Below are positions 25,646 to 33,863 of a stretch of DNA of 64,000 nt, one piece after another. The position numbers were made by a program, and so were the translations under genes. How positions within the stretch are numbered: the stretch's first letter is position 1; the number at the start of each line of letters is the position of its first letter. Below the pieces are notes generated by a model. That model saw nothing but the letters and a program-made list of their open reading frames with translations, was not told the DNA's origin and made no database searches. The stretch comes from Stenotrophomonas maltophilia R551-3 (lineage in GTDB: Bacteria; Pseudomonadota; Gammaproteobacteria; Xanthomonadales; Xanthomonadaceae): NCBI RefSeq assembly GCF_000020665.1, contig NC_011071.1, forward strand, positions 3,834,501 to 3,898,500, given 5' to 3'.

Positions 25646-26131
25646 TCATTCGAGGTCCACGACCTCGAACGCTTCGCCAAACTGCCTGTGCGCACGCCAC
25701 AGCGTGGCCAGGTCCTGGCCGCTGACCGGGTCAACGAACTCCGGCGCGATGTCCGCCAGCGGCTTCAGTACGAAGGCATGCTTCAGCTCCGGGCGAGGGA
25801 TGCGCAGGTGGCCGGGGCCCTCCACCACCAGGTCGCCGTAGAACACCACATCGATGTCCAGGGTCCGGTCGGAAAAGCGCGGGCCACTGCGGTCACGCCC
25901 TTGCGCGTCTTCCAGCGCATGCAGCCAGTTGTCCAGTTCCTGCAGTGGCAGGTCGGTCTCGATCGCCACCGCATTGTTGAGGAAGGCCGGGCCATCGAAG
26001 CCGACCGCAGCAGTACGGTAGGCGGGTGACACCTGCAGCGCGCCGAAGCGCTCGCGCAGGGCCGTCACCGCGGCGTGGAGGTAGCGGCGGGGCTGGACGT
26101 TGCTGCCCAGGCTCAGGAGCACGGTGGTCAT
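25646..26131 (-). CDS. folK: 6-hydroxymethyl-7,8-dihydropterin pyrophosphokinase
   Basis: 161 residues from the ATG at 26129-26131; the frame is open 12 codons further but those are unlike the family start. HPPK transfers pyrophosphate from ATP to hydroxymethyl-dihydropterin in folate synthesis. Motifs: VLLSLGSNVQPRRYL, SPAYRTAAVGF, GPAFLNNAVAIET, SGPRFSDRTLDIDVVFYGD (metal-binding aspartates) and LRIPRPELKHAFVLKPLADIAPE. Standard length (~160). Single gene here, without the frequent folB or panB neighbours. Confidence 0.95.
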   Translation of the reverse strand: MTTVLLSLGSNVQPRRYLHAAVTALRERFGALQVSPAYRTAAVGFDGPAFLNNAVAIETDLPLQELDNWLHALEDAQGRDRSGPRFSDRTLDIDVVFYGDLVVEGPGHLRIPRPELKHAFVLKPLADIAPEFVDPVSGQDLATLWRAHRQFGEAFEVVDLE

Positions 26132-26222
26132 GCGGTTCAGGTGACGGCACTTGGGGGGCGTGGACATGCCGTCGTCACGGCGGCCTGCCTACAATCCGGG
26201 ACGCACATGATAGGGCACCGAC

Positions 26223-26972
26223 ATGACCTATTGCGTTGGAATCGAGGTGGACGAGGGCCTGGTCTTCGCCGCCGACACCCGGACCAATGCCTCGCTGGAC
26301 GATGTGCGCGTGCACCGCAAGCTGCACGTGTTCGAGTACCCCGGCCAGGCAGCCTACGTACTGATGGCGGCTGGCAACCTGGCCACCACCCAGCTGCTGG
26401 TGTCGCGCCTGGTCCGCGACGCCGACGAGCGGCGTACGCCCAACCTGCGTGACATGGCCCACCTGTTCGAGGCCGCAGCCTACGTTGGCCAGTTGCTGGT
26501 CGACAGCCAGGTCAAGACCGAGCACAGCGAGCACGGCCATGACGGGGTCAACACCCAGGCCACGCTGATCTTCGGCGGCCAGGTTGCCGGTGAACGCCCA
26601 GGGTTGTACATGGTCTACCCGTTGGGCAACGCCATCGCCGCCTCGCCGGAGACGCCCTACCTGCAGATCGGCGAATCCAAGTACGGCAAGCCGATCCTCG
26701 ACCGCATCCTCAGCCCGGCAACACGTCTGGAAGATGCCGCACGCACGGCCATCGTCTCGCTGGACTCCACCATCCGCTCCAACCTGTCGGTGGGCCTGCC
26801 GATCGACCTGGCGCTGCTGCGCGATGGCGAACTGCGCATCGGCCAGCAGCTGCGGCTGGGTGCGGATTCAGCGCTGTATGCCGACATCCACCAGAACTGG
26901 TCGCGACGGCTGGAGCAGGCGGTGGACAGCCTGCCGCGGTTTCCGTGGGAAACCACGGATCGCCCGGTCTGA
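26223..26972 (+). CDS. Anbu proteasome-type protease
   Basis: 249 residues; starts MTYCVGIEVDEGLVFAADTRTNAS. This is Anbu (ancestral beta subunit), a self-compartmentalising Ntn-hydrolase of the proteasome/HslV superfamily. Thr2 is the expected nucleophile after Met removal; ADTRTNA and GNLATTQLLVSRL fit the family, and the length (~245) is typical. Anbu usually sits in an operon with an alpha-E protein, a circularly permuted ATP-grasp enzyme and a transglutaminase-like protein; none is present nearby, so this copy stands alone between folK and the two-component cassette. Cytoplasmic; substrates unknown. Confidence 0.88.
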   Translation: MTYCVGIEVDEGLVFAADTRTNASLDDVRVHRKLHVFEYPGQAAYVLMAAGNLATTQLLVSRLVRDADERRTPNLRDMAHLFEAAAYVGQLLVDSQVKTEHSEHGHDGVNTQATLIFGGQVAGERPGLYMVYPLGNAIAASPETPYLQIGESKYGKPILDRILSPATRLEDAARTAIVSLDSTIRSNLSVGLPIDLALLRDGELRIGQQLRLGADSALYADIHQNWSRRLEQAVDSLPRFPWETTDRPV

Positions 26973-26978
26973 CCTGCC

Positions 26979-27034
26979 GCCGGGCATGGCCCGGCGCTAC
27001 CCACAACCTTCGGTAGCGCCGGGCCATGCCCGGC
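26979..27034. repeat. Inverted pair of GTAG palindromes, family B
   Basis: GCCGGGCATGGCCCGGC with CTAC, then GTAGCGCCGGGCCATGCCCGG, 11 bp apart, between convergent anbu and the hybrid kinase gene. Confidence 0.88.
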
Positions 27035-27043
27035 GAGGCGCAG

Positions 27044-28555
27044 TCAGCCCAGCGCTTCGGCCACCGCGCGGAACACCTGCTGCATCTGCAGCGGCTTGCG
27101 CAGCACGTGCACTTCCACGCCAGCGGGGAATGCATCGGCCGATACATCCACCGTTGCGTCTTCCAGCACCAGCGCCGGGCCGCGATAGCCCAGTACAGCC
27201 ATCTCGCCCAGCAGCTGGCTGGCCGGCAGCAGCTTGGAACCGGCGTCGGCGATCACCAGTGCCGGCAACGCCTCCTGCTGCATCCAGCGCAGCGCCGCCG
27301 GACCATCGGATGCCAACTGCAGCTGATAGCCCTGGCTGGACAGCGCATTACCGAGCAGCGACAGGCGGGTGGCTTCGCCATCGACCACCAGGATCGACTG
27401 GCCACTGCCCAGCGCCACCAGCTGCTCGATCGGCTCGCTGCCATCAATGGCCTCGTGCATCGGCAGTCGCAGTTCAAAACACGTTCCCTGCCCCGGCTGG
27501 CTGCTGACGTGGATGCTGCCGCCGGCACCTTCAACGATGCGCTTGCAGGAAATCAGGCCCAGGCCGGTGCCATCGGCCTTGGTGGTGAAGAACGGGTTGA
27601 ACAGGTGCGAGAGCGTGTCCGCATCCATGCCGATGCCCTCATCGACCACACGGATCTGCATCCAGTCCACGCCATCGCGCTGGCCGGCATGGCTGGCGGT
27701 CAGGCTCAGCCGGCCACCGTTGGGCATCGCCTGGATCGCGTTGAGCGCCAGATTCAACATCACCTGCTGCAACTCGGTGTAATTGGCATCGACCACCAGG
27801 CCCTGGTCCTGCACCTGCAGTTCCAGACGCACGGCATCGGGCACGTTGCTGCGCAACAGCAGTGCCACCGCATCGAACAGGCCATCGATCTCGATGCGTT
27901 CACTCGGCTTGCGCGAGCCACGCACGAACGACAGCATGGATTCGGCCATCTCGTGGCCACGACGGCCGCACTCGGCGATGACATCGGCCAGGTGGTGCAG
28001 CTGTGGATCGTCGGTACGGGCCTTCAGCAGGTCCGGCATGATCAGCAGCGGCTGCAGGATGTTGCGCAGGTCATGGCTGAGGCCGGCGGCGAGCAGCGAC
28101 AGGCTCTCCAGCCGCTGCGCGCGCATCAGCTCGGTTTCCACGCGTGCGCGTTCAACCGCACTGCGCGCCTCGCGGATCGCGCGCGCCACCGCCGACGGCA
28201 GGCGCGCCGGCAGGTGCTTGATGATGTAGTCGTTGGCACCCTTCTGCAGCGCCGCCACCGCGTTCTCCTCACCCATGGTGCCGGAGACGAAGATGAAGGG
28301 CACTTCCGGTGAGGTCTCGCGCACGATGCGCAGTGCATCGTCACCGGAGAATCCCGGCATGCTCAGGTCGGACAGCACGATGTCCGGCACGAACGCAGCC
28401 AGCGCCTGGCGCAGCTCGACCTCGCTCTCGACACGCTCGAAACGGGCTTCCAGGCCCGCATCGAGCATCTGTTCGGACATCAGCTCGGCATCTTCCGGGG
28501 AATCTTCCACCAGCAGGATGCGCAGCGCCCCCAGGGCGGGACCGGTCAGGGGCAT
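27044..28555 (-). CDS. Hybrid response regulator/histidine kinase (REC-HK-REC)
   Basis: 503 residues, no membrane segment. Residues ~10-130 are a receiver domain (RILLVEDSPEDAE, phospho-acceptor in IVLSDLSMPG, FVSGTMGEENAV, K in DYIIKH). ~150-230 is a HisKA region with LAAGLSHDLRNILQPLL, the histidine in SHDLRN. ~250-375 is the HATPase domain (LNLALNAIQAMPNGG, VVDEGIGM, KADGTGLGL). ~385-503 is a second receiver (ILVVDGEATR ... VIADAGSK ... LRKPLQ) that keeps D and K but lacks the usual Thr/Ser, so may be weakened. Last gene of a three-gene two-component cassette; 4 bp from the upstream receiver gene. Signal and target unknown. Confidence 0.9.
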   Translation of the reverse strand: MPLTGPALGALRILLVEDSPEDAELMSEQMLDAGLEARFERVESEVELRQALAAFVPDIVLSDLSMPGFSGDDALRIVRETSPEVPFIFVSGTMGEENAVAALQKGANDYIIKHLPARLPSAVARAIREARSAVERARVETELMRAQRLESLSLLAAGLSHDLRNILQPLLIMPDLLKARTDDPQLHHLADVIAECGRRGHEMAESMLSFVRGSRKPSERIEIDGLFDAVALLLRSNVPDAVRLELQVQDQGLVVDANYTELQQVMLNLALNAIQAMPNGGRLSLTASHAGQRDGVDWMQIRVVDEGIGMDADTLSHLFNPFFTTKADGTGLGLISCKRIVEGAGGSIHVSSQPGQGTCFELRLPMHEAIDGSEPIEQLVALGSGQSILVVDGEATRLSLLGNALSSQGYQLQLASDGPAALRWMQQEALPALVIADAGSKLLPASQLLGEMAVLGYRGPALVLEDATVDVSADAFPAGVEVHVLRKPLQMQQVFRAVAEALG

Positions 28556-28559
28556 GGGC

Positions 28560-29000
28560 TCACTCGAGTTCCGGTGCCTGGTTGATCAACGCCCAGAACT
28601 TGCCCAGGGTCTGCACCGCGCCAAAGAACTGGTCCACGTCCACCGGCTTGACCACGTAGGCGTTCACGCCCATGTCCCAGCTGCGGGCGAGGTCGCTTTC
28701 CTCGCGCGAGGACGACAGGATCACCACCGGCAGGCGCTTGAGTTCTTCGTGCTCGCGGATCTGCCGCAGCACTTCCAGGCCATCCATGCGCGGCATCTTG
28801 ATGTCCAGCAGCAACACCGCCGGCAGGCCTTCCTCACGGTTGGCGAAGGCGCCGCGGCGCAGCAGGTAATCCATCACTTCCACGCCGTCTTCGACGTGCA
28901 CGATGGGATTGGCCAGACGCGCCTCTTCCAGAGCGTCGATTGCCATTTCGGCATCGGCCGGGCTGTCTTCGGCGAGAAGGATGGTGCGCAGAGTCGTCAT
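28560..29000 (-). CDS. Single-domain response regulator (Rcp1-like)
   Basis: 146 residues, one receiver domain and nothing else. RTILLAEDSPADAEMAIDALEEA supplies the acidic pair, LLLDIKMPRMDGLEV the phospho-acceptor aspartate, ILSSSREESDL the Ser/Thr, and YVVKPVDVDQF the lysine. The longer loop between helix 1 and the phospho-site (EDGVEVMDYLLRRGAF) is typical of Rcp1-type regulators that pair with phytochrome-like kinases. Its start overlaps the upstream kinase's stop by 4 bp (ATGA), so it is very probably phosphorylated by that kinase. No output domain: it must act through another protein, perhaps the hybrid kinase next in line. Confidence 0.93.
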   Translation of the reverse strand: MTTLRTILLAEDSPADAEMAIDALEEARLANPIVHVEDGVEVMDYLLRRGAFANREEGLPAVLLLDIKMPRMDGLEVLRQIREHEELKRLPVVILSSSREESDLARSWDMGVNAYVVKPVDVDQFFGAVQTLGKFWALINQAPELE

Positions 29001-30814
29001 GCAGAGGGACCTTGTTTGTCCGCGTCGATCGCGGGAGGCAGGTAGAAGTGGAAGGTGGCGCCGACGTCAGGCTCGGCTTCTGCCCAGATACGGCCGCCAT
29101 GGCGGGTCAGCACGCGGCGCACGCTGGCCAGGCCGATGCCGGTACCCGGGTAGTCGCTGGCCTTGTGCAGGCGCTGGAACACACCGAACAGTTTGGCGGC
29201 GTACGCCATGTCAAAGCCTGCACCATTGTCGCTGACCGTGAACTGATGGCCACCGTCGGGCTGCAGCTGGTAGTCAACGCGGATCTTTGCCGGCTCGCGG
29301 TTGCCCGAGTACTTCACCGCGTTGCCGAGCAGGTTCAGCCAGACCTGGCGGATCATGTTTTCATCGCCGACCACGATCGGCAGCGGTGCGATGCTCCACT
29401 CCACCTGATGCGCATGGCCGCTGTTTTCGGCCTCGGCCTGCAGGTTGGAATCGAGCATGGCACGGGTATCGGCCACCAGCGACTGCATGTCCACCGCCTG
29501 CTGGCGCATCGCCACGCGCCCCAGGCGCGAGTAGACCAGCAGGTCGTCGATCAGGGCTGCCATGCGCCGCGCCGAACTGGAGATCACTTCAAGGTAATGG
29601 CGGCTCTTGTCGTCGGCCTGTTCACCCAGATGGCGCGACAGCTTGTCGGAGAAACCGGCAACATGGCGCAGCGGCGCACGCAGGTCATGCGAGACCGAAT
29701 AGCTGAACGCCTCCAGTTCGCGATTGACCTCAGATACCTGTGCCACCTTGCCTTCCAGCTGGCGGTTCAGCTCTTCCACGCGCAGCTGCACGGCCCGCTG
29801 CACGGTAACGTCACTGACGGTCATCAGCACCACTTCGTCATCGGTATCGGGCAGTGGCATGCGCCGGGCGTTGAGCAGCATGTAGCGCACCATGCCATCG
29901 GCGGCGCGCTGTTCGTGCTCGAAGTCCCACAGTTCGCGGCCACGCAGCAGCACATCGGACAGGCGCTGGCGCATGACCGGATCCCGCCAGGCGCCATCAC
30001 CGACCGATTCCAGCAGCAGGCCATCGGCCCGCTCATCCTGCAACCCGTACAGCTCAGCGAATGCAGGATTGTGCAGCTGTACGCGCAACTCACGATCCAG
30101 CAGCACGATCGGCTCACGCACGGTCTGCAGTACCGACGCAGCGCGCGCGGCCGAGCGCTGCGATTGCCGTTCGGCGTGCAGGCGGCGGCCGATCTGACGC
30201 TGCAACAACCACAGCACCAGGCCCAGCAGGGCCAGCTGCACCACCAGCGAGCTCCAGGAAACAAACTCGGTCTGCCTGCGCTGGCGTGCGGCCTGCTCGG
30301 CGCGAAGTGCCAGCAACTTTTCCTCGCTGGCCTGCAGTTCCTCAACCAGGCCACGGATCGGGTAACGCGTGCTCAGGTCCTGCACCAGTTCGCGCTGGTC
30401 GCTGTTCGGTTCGGACTTGGCCAGTTCGCGCGCCACCGCCAGGCGCCCGTCCAGCATCGACTCGATGCGGCCAATGCGGATCAGCTGTTCGGGATTATCG
30501 CGGGTCATGCGGCCGAGCTGGGCCAGGCGGCCCGGTATTTCATTCGCTTTGGCCATGCGTTCACGCAGGCCCGGTGCGTCCACACCCTTGGACAGCGTCA
30601 GCGCAGCCGATTCGACATCGCGGACATCGGCCTGCAGCTGTTGCAGGGCCACGCCCACGGCCTGGGTGTGGTTGACCCAGGCCATCGCTTGTTCGTTGTC
30701 CTGCTGCAGTTTGCGCAGGGTCAACCACGGCACCACGATGATCGCGGCAGCCGCCAGCGCCAGGGCCGGCAATCGCCAGCGATCCCAGACGTCGTCACTG
30801 AAAACCTGCGCCAT
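28997..30814 (-). CDS. Membrane sensor histidine kinase with CHASE3-like and PAS
   Basis: 605 residues. Two transmembrane helices (~14-34 and ~188-205) flank a ~150-residue helical periplasmic region resembling CHASE3 (KLQQDNEQAMAWVNHTQ ... LVQDLSTRYPIRGLVEELQASEEKLLALRAEQ). A PAS domain follows (~232-345: VREPIVLLDRELRVQLHNPAFAELYGL), a coiled coil (LRVEELNRQLEGKVAQVSEVNRELEAF), HisKA (FSYSVSHDLRAPLRHVAGFSDKL, as in phytochrome kinases) and HATPase (WLNLLGNAVKYS, VSDNGAGFDM, GTGIGLASVRR). It presumably phosphorylates the receiver encoded by the overlapping next gene. The signal is unknown; no chromophore-binding domain is present. Confidence 0.92.
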   Translation of the reverse strand: MAQVFSDDVWDRWRLPALALAAAAIIVVPWLTLRKLQQDNEQAMAWVNHTQAVGVALQQLQADVRDVESAALTLSKGVDAPGLRERMAKANEIPGRLAQLGRMTRDNPEQLIRIGRIESMLDGRLAVARELAKSEPNSDQRELVQDLSTRYPIRGLVEELQASEEKLLALRAEQAARQRRQTEFVSWSSLVVQLALLGLVLWLLQRQIGRRLHAERQSQRSAARAASVLQTVREPIVLLDRELRVQLHNPAFAELYGLQDERADGLLLESVGDGAWRDPVMRQRLSDVLLRGRELWDFEHEQRAADGMVRYMLLNARRMPLPDTDDEVVLMTVSDVTVQRAVQLRVEELNRQLEGKVAQVSEVNRELEAFSYSVSHDLRAPLRHVAGFSDKLSRHLGEQADDKSRHYLEVISSSARRMAALIDDLLVYSRLGRVAMRQQAVDMQSLVADTRAMLDSNLQAEAENSGHAHQVEWSIAPLPIVVGDENMIRQVWLNLLGNAVKYSGNREPAKIRVDYQLQPDGGHQFTVSDNGAGFDMAYAAKLFGVFQRLHKASDYPGTGIGLASVRRVLTRHGGRIWAEAEPDVGATFHFYLPPAIDADKQGPSA

Positions 30815-30947
30815 AGTTCCTCGTCAGCACGGCCGCGGAGCATAGGCCGATACCGGCCCGGCTGCGGCGGAACGGGCAATATAGCGCAGGCGGTCACAAC
30901 TCTGGAGTTTCCAGCCGGGTTGGCTGAACGGGTTCGGAATCCGGTGC

Positions 30948-30977
30948 TGTAGAGCCGAGCATGGGCTCGGCTCTACA
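30948..30977. repeat. GAGCCGAGC palindrome, family C
   Basis: TGTAGAGCCGAGCATGGGCTCGG with CTCTACA, a near-perfect 30-bp palindrome between the kinase promoter region and the BON gene terminator. Confidence 0.85.
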
Positions 30978-30984
30978 TAGCAGC

Positions 30985-31006
30985 GGGCGCCCCACGCGGG
31001 GCGCCC
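30985..31006 (-). terminator. GC-rich hairpin after the BON gene
   Basis: GGGCGCCCC-ACGC-GGGGCGCCC, 7 bp beyond the stop of the BON-domain gene on the minus strand. No U-tract follows, so it may be a stabilising hairpin rather than a full intrinsic terminator. Confidence 0.5.
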
Positions 31007-31013
31007 ACCGGGT

Positions 31014-31397
31014 TCAGCGCTTGGCGGCCGCGCTGACCTTCAATGCGGCGGCATCGACGCGGGTCACGCCCTTGATGCCCTTGGCGGTGGTGACCGCCTT
31101 GTCTTTCTCGGCCTGGGTGGCCACGGCACCGCTCAGGCTGACCACGCCATTCACCGTTTCCACCTTGATTTCGGTGCCCGGGACGTTGCTGCTGGCCAGC
31201 AGGTCGGCCTTCACCTTGGTGGTGATCCAGCTGTCGGTCACCGGCTCGTTGGAATCATGGCGGTCGGCGTGGGTGGCCGGATGGGTGCTGGTCGGCGGGC
31301 TCTTCGCGGCCGGATCCTTGGCGAATGCAGCCGAGGAGGACAGCGCCAGGCCCAGCGTCAGGGCGGAAGCGATCAGCGTGCGGGTGGTATTGCTCAT
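31014..31397 (-). CDS. Periplasmic BON-domain protein
   Basis: 127 residues; ATG at 31395-31397 with AAGGAG nine bases upstream. Signal peptide MSNTTRTLIASALTLGLALSSSAAFAK, then a polar linker rich in T/H/P, and one BON domain (VTDSWITTKVKADLLASSNVPGTEIKVETVNGVVSLSGAVATQAEKDKAVTTAKGIKGV). The family (OsmY, DolP) binds phospholipid or supports the envelope under stress. It has a single BON unit whereas OsmY has two. Single-gene transcript; osmotic or stress induction would be expected from the family but no promoter was identified. Confidence 0.88.
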   Translation of the reverse strand: MSNTTRTLIASALTLGLALSSSAAFAKDPAAKSPPTSTHPATHADRHDSNEPVTDSWITTKVKADLLASSNVPGTEIKVETVNGVVSLSGAVATQAEKDKAVTTAKGIKGVTRVDAAALKVSAAAKR

Positions 31398-31568
31398 CGT
31401 GTCGTACTCCTTCGGGATGTGCTGCCAGTCTGGACACACCGGCGTAGAGCAGGCGTGGCGTTACGGTCATGCCGCCGTGAATCGAAGCGTTTCCAACGGC
31501 AACGGTTCAGTTTTGGCCTGCCATGCCCCGTCGTTTACCCTGCCCTTCCCCACTGCCGGAGCTCTGCC

Positions 31569-32612
31569 ATGCGCCCCGACCTGCAACTGGCCCTGATCGG
31601 CTACGGCCTCGCCGGCCGTGTCTTCCATGCGCCACTGATCCAGCACACGCCCGGCCTGGTGCTGCACAGCATCGTCAGTTCGCAGCGCGACACCCTGTTG
31701 CGCGCGTTCAGCGACGTGCACGTGCGTGCCACGCCGCAGGAAGTGTTCGACGATCCTGCAGTGGATGCGGTAGTGATTGCCACACCGAACGAACAGCACG
31801 CGCCGCTGGCCATCGCGGCGTTGGCCGCGGGCAAGCACGTGCTGGTCGACAAGCCGTTCGCGCTGGATGTCGCTGAAGCCGAAGCGGTGCTGGCTGCGGC
31901 ACGTGATGCCGGACGCATCGCCACCGTGTTCCAGAACCGGCGCTTCGATGCCGATTTCCTCACCCTGCAGGCGCTGCTGGCCGAAGGTACGCTCGGCGAC
32001 GTGGCCGAGTGCCATGCGCACTTCGACCGCTACCGGCCACAGGTGCGCGAGCGCTGGCGCGAGCAGGATGGCCCCGGCAGTGGCCTGTGGTACGACCTCG
32101 GCCCGCACCTGCTGGACCAGATGCTGGAGCTGTTCGGCTGGCCACAGTCGATCGATGCCGATCTGGCCGTGCAGCGCGAAGGTGGCAGCGGCATCGATTA
32201 CTTCCACGCGGTGCTGCACTACCCGCGGCATCGCGCGATCGTGCATGCCGGTTCGCTGGTTGCGGCGCAGACACCACACTTCAGCGTGCATGGCAGCAAA
32301 GCCAGTTGGATCAAGCACGGCCTGGACGTGCAGGAAGCGCAGCTGCGGCGTGGGGTTGCGCCGGGGGCGCCAGGCTGGGGCATCGATCCGCGGCATGGTG
32401 AGCTGGTGCACTGCGATGCGGAGGACAACGTACAGCGCAGTACCGTCGACAACCTGCCCGGTGACTACCGGCGGCTGTATGCGCAGTTCGCTGCGGCGAT
32501 GCACGGTGACGGCGAAGCGACGGTCAGTCCGATGCAGGCGCTGCAGCTGATGCGGTTGCTGCAGGCGGGGATGGACAGCGCGCGCGAAGGGCGGCGGGTT
32601 CAGTTGGGGTGA
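31569..32612 (+). CDS. Gfo/Idh/MocA-family oxidoreductase
   Basis: 347 residues from the ATG at 31569; upstream open frame belongs to no gene. N-terminal Rossmann fold LALIGYGLAGRVFHAPLIQHTPG (GxGxxG variant), VVIATPNEQHAPLAIAALAAGKHVLVDKPFALDVAEAEAVLAAA containing the EKP-like DKP motif with the conserved lysine, and the C-terminal domain with GSGLWYDLGPHLLDQMLELFGWPQSI, where the aspartate/histidine pair is the usual active site. It resembles E. coli YdgJ. NAD(P)-dependent sugar or polyol oxidation is likely; the substrate cannot be told and no sugar genes are adjacent. Confidence 0.88.
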   Translation: MRPDLQLALIGYGLAGRVFHAPLIQHTPGLVLHSIVSSQRDTLLRAFSDVHVRATPQEVFDDPAVDAVVIATPNEQHAPLAIAALAAGKHVLVDKPFALDVAEAEAVLAAARDAGRIATVFQNRRFDADFLTLQALLAEGTLGDVAECHAHFDRYRPQVRERWREQDGPGSGLWYDLGPHLLDQMLELFGWPQSIDADLAVQREGGSGIDYFHAVLHYPRHRAIVHAGSLVAAQTPHFSVHGSKASWIKHGLDVQEAQLRRGVAPGAPGWGIDPRHGELVHCDAEDNVQRSTVDNLPGDYRRLYAQFAAAMHGDGEATVSPMQALQLMRLLQAGMDSAREGRRVQLG

Positions 32613-32684
32613 CCGGCAGGGCTGCGCCCTGCACCTGCCGAATCAACGGCAACGGCAACGTCAAAAGCGGGCATTCCGTGGGAT

Positions 32685-32786
32685 GGCGGGGTGGGTCCGG
32701 TTGCGGGGGACGCCGTGAATCCGTCCATGGAGGCTCGGTCGCCGCATCCATGCGGCTCACGCCCCCGCAACCGGACCCACCCCGCC
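32685..32786. repeat. Long structured repeat, copy 1 (25-bp perfect stem)
   Basis: Arms 32685-32709 (GGCGGGGTGGGTCCGG...) and 32762-32786 are perfectly complementary over 25 bp. The 52-bp loop contains GACGCCGTGAATCCGTCC, TGGAGGCTCGG and a small hairpin GCCGCAT-CC-ATGCGGC. The loop sequence recurs in the two copies near 46.2 and 46.6 kb while the stem sequence differs. It lies between the oxidoreductase and gnd. I do not recognise a named family. Confidence 0.85.
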
Positions 32787-32810
32787 TTCGACAGTTTCAA
32801 GCCGCTGTTG

Positions 32811-32834
32811 GTAGGTGTCGACCTTGGTCGACAC
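32811..32834. repeat. GACCTTGGTC palindrome, family D
   Basis: GTAGGTGTCGACCTTGGTCG with ACAC; downstream of long-repeat copy 1. Same family as 7196-7273. Confidence 0.8.
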
Positions 32835-32864
32835 ATCGACGTGGAAACCATCGGAGACGGCTTT

Positions 32865-32888
32865 TGTAGAGTCGAGCCATGCTCGACT
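32865..32888. repeat. GAGTCGAGC palindrome, family C
   Basis: TGTAGAGTCGAGCCATGCTC with GACT. It carries the GTCGAG variant of the arms, also seen at 47.9 and 59.1 kb; both arms changed together. Confidence 0.8.
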
Positions 32889-32897
32889 GGCTTCATG

Positions 32898-32938
32898 GGG
32901 TCGGACCCCTTCGGCAACGCCGAAGGGGTCCGACCCCA
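32898..32938 (-). terminator. Perfect 18-bp-arm hairpin downstream of gnd
   Basis: GGGGTCGGACCCCTTCGG and its exact complement flank a short CAACG loop. It lies 10 bp past the gnd stop on the minus strand. No U-tract, so it may be a stabilising or factor-dependent end. Each arm also contains a smaller palindrome (GGGGTCGGACCCC). Confidence 0.6.
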
Positions 32939-32947
32939 CCGCGGTGC

Positions 32948-33853
32948 TTACGATTTCTTGATGGCGTGGCCGCCGAACTCGTTGCGCATCGCCGACAGCA
33001 GGCGGTCGGTGAACGAATTCGATTCGCGCGAGCGCAGGCGTTCCAGCAGCGACAGGGTGATCACCGGTGCCGGTACATCCAGTGCGATCGCTTCGGCAAC
33101 CGTCCAGCGGCCTTCGCCGGAGTCTTCCACGTACGGTGCAATGCCATCCAACGACGGATTGCGCTTTAGGGCTTCGGTGCTCAGGTCCAGCAGCCACGAG
33201 CGCACCACGCTGCCGTGGCGCCACACCTCGGCCACCTGGGCCAGGTCCAGCTCCATTTCCTGCTTGCGCTCCATCAGTGCGAAGCCTTCGGCGTAGGCCT
33301 GCATCATTCCGTACTCGATGCCGTTGTGGACCATCTTGGTGAAGTGGCCGGCGCCAGACGGGCCGACACGCGCCCAGCCGCGATCCTCGGCCGGGGCCAG
33401 GGTGCGCAGCAGCGGCGCGATCTGCTCGACCACCGAGGCCTCGCCACCGACCATCAGGCTGTAGCCTTCCTGCAGGCCCCACACGCCACCGCTGGTGCCG
33501 CAGTCGACATAGCCCAGGTCGTCCTCGGCCAGCGCCTTCGCGCGGCGGATCGAGTCCTGGTAGTTGGAGTTGCCGCCATCAATGACGATGTCACCCTCGG
33601 CCAGGTGCGGGGTCAGCTGGCCCAGGGTCTGGTCGACGGTTTCGCCGGCCGGCACCATCAGCCACACCACGCGCGGCACCGGCAGCGCGGCAACTGCGGC
33701 GGCCAGCGAATCAACCACCTCCAGGCCGGCCTCGGCGGCGCGCTGTCGGGCGCCTTCGCCCGGGTCGTAGCCGACCACGCGGTGGCCGCCGCGATGCAGG
33801 CGCTGGGCCATGTTGGCGCCCATGCGGCCGAGGCCGATCATTGCAATATCCAT
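32948..33853 (-). CDS. gnd: 6-phosphogluconate dehydrogenase, short NAD-type
   Basis: 301 residues, MDIAMIGLGRMGANMAQRLHRGGHRVVGYD. Oxidative decarboxylation of 6-phosphogluconate to ribulose-5-P. The Rossmann domain has GxGxMG; catalytic-region motifs are IDGGNSNYQDS, DCGTSGGVWGLQEGYSLMVGG and GHFTKMVHNGIEYGMMQ with the catalytic lysine and histidine. It is the ~300-residue type (as in YqeC-like and some acetic-acid bacteria), not the ~470-residue E. coli dimer, and such enzymes often prefer NAD. Single gene, with a large hairpin behind it. Confidence 0.9.
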   Translation of the reverse strand: MDIAMIGLGRMGANMAQRLHRGGHRVVGYDPGEGARQRAAEAGLEVVDSLAAAVAALPVPRVVWLMVPAGETVDQTLGQLTPHLAEGDIVIDGGNSNYQDSIRRAKALAEDDLGYVDCGTSGGVWGLQEGYSLMVGGEASVVEQIAPLLRTLAPAEDRGWARVGPSGAGHFTKMVHNGIEYGMMQAYAEGFALMERKQEMELDLAQVAEVWRHGSVVRSWLLDLSTEALKRNPSLDGIAPYVEDSGEGRWTVAEAIALDVPAPVITLSLLERLRSRESNSFTDRLLSAMRNEFGGHAIKKS

Positions 33854-33863
33854 TGTTTCACCT

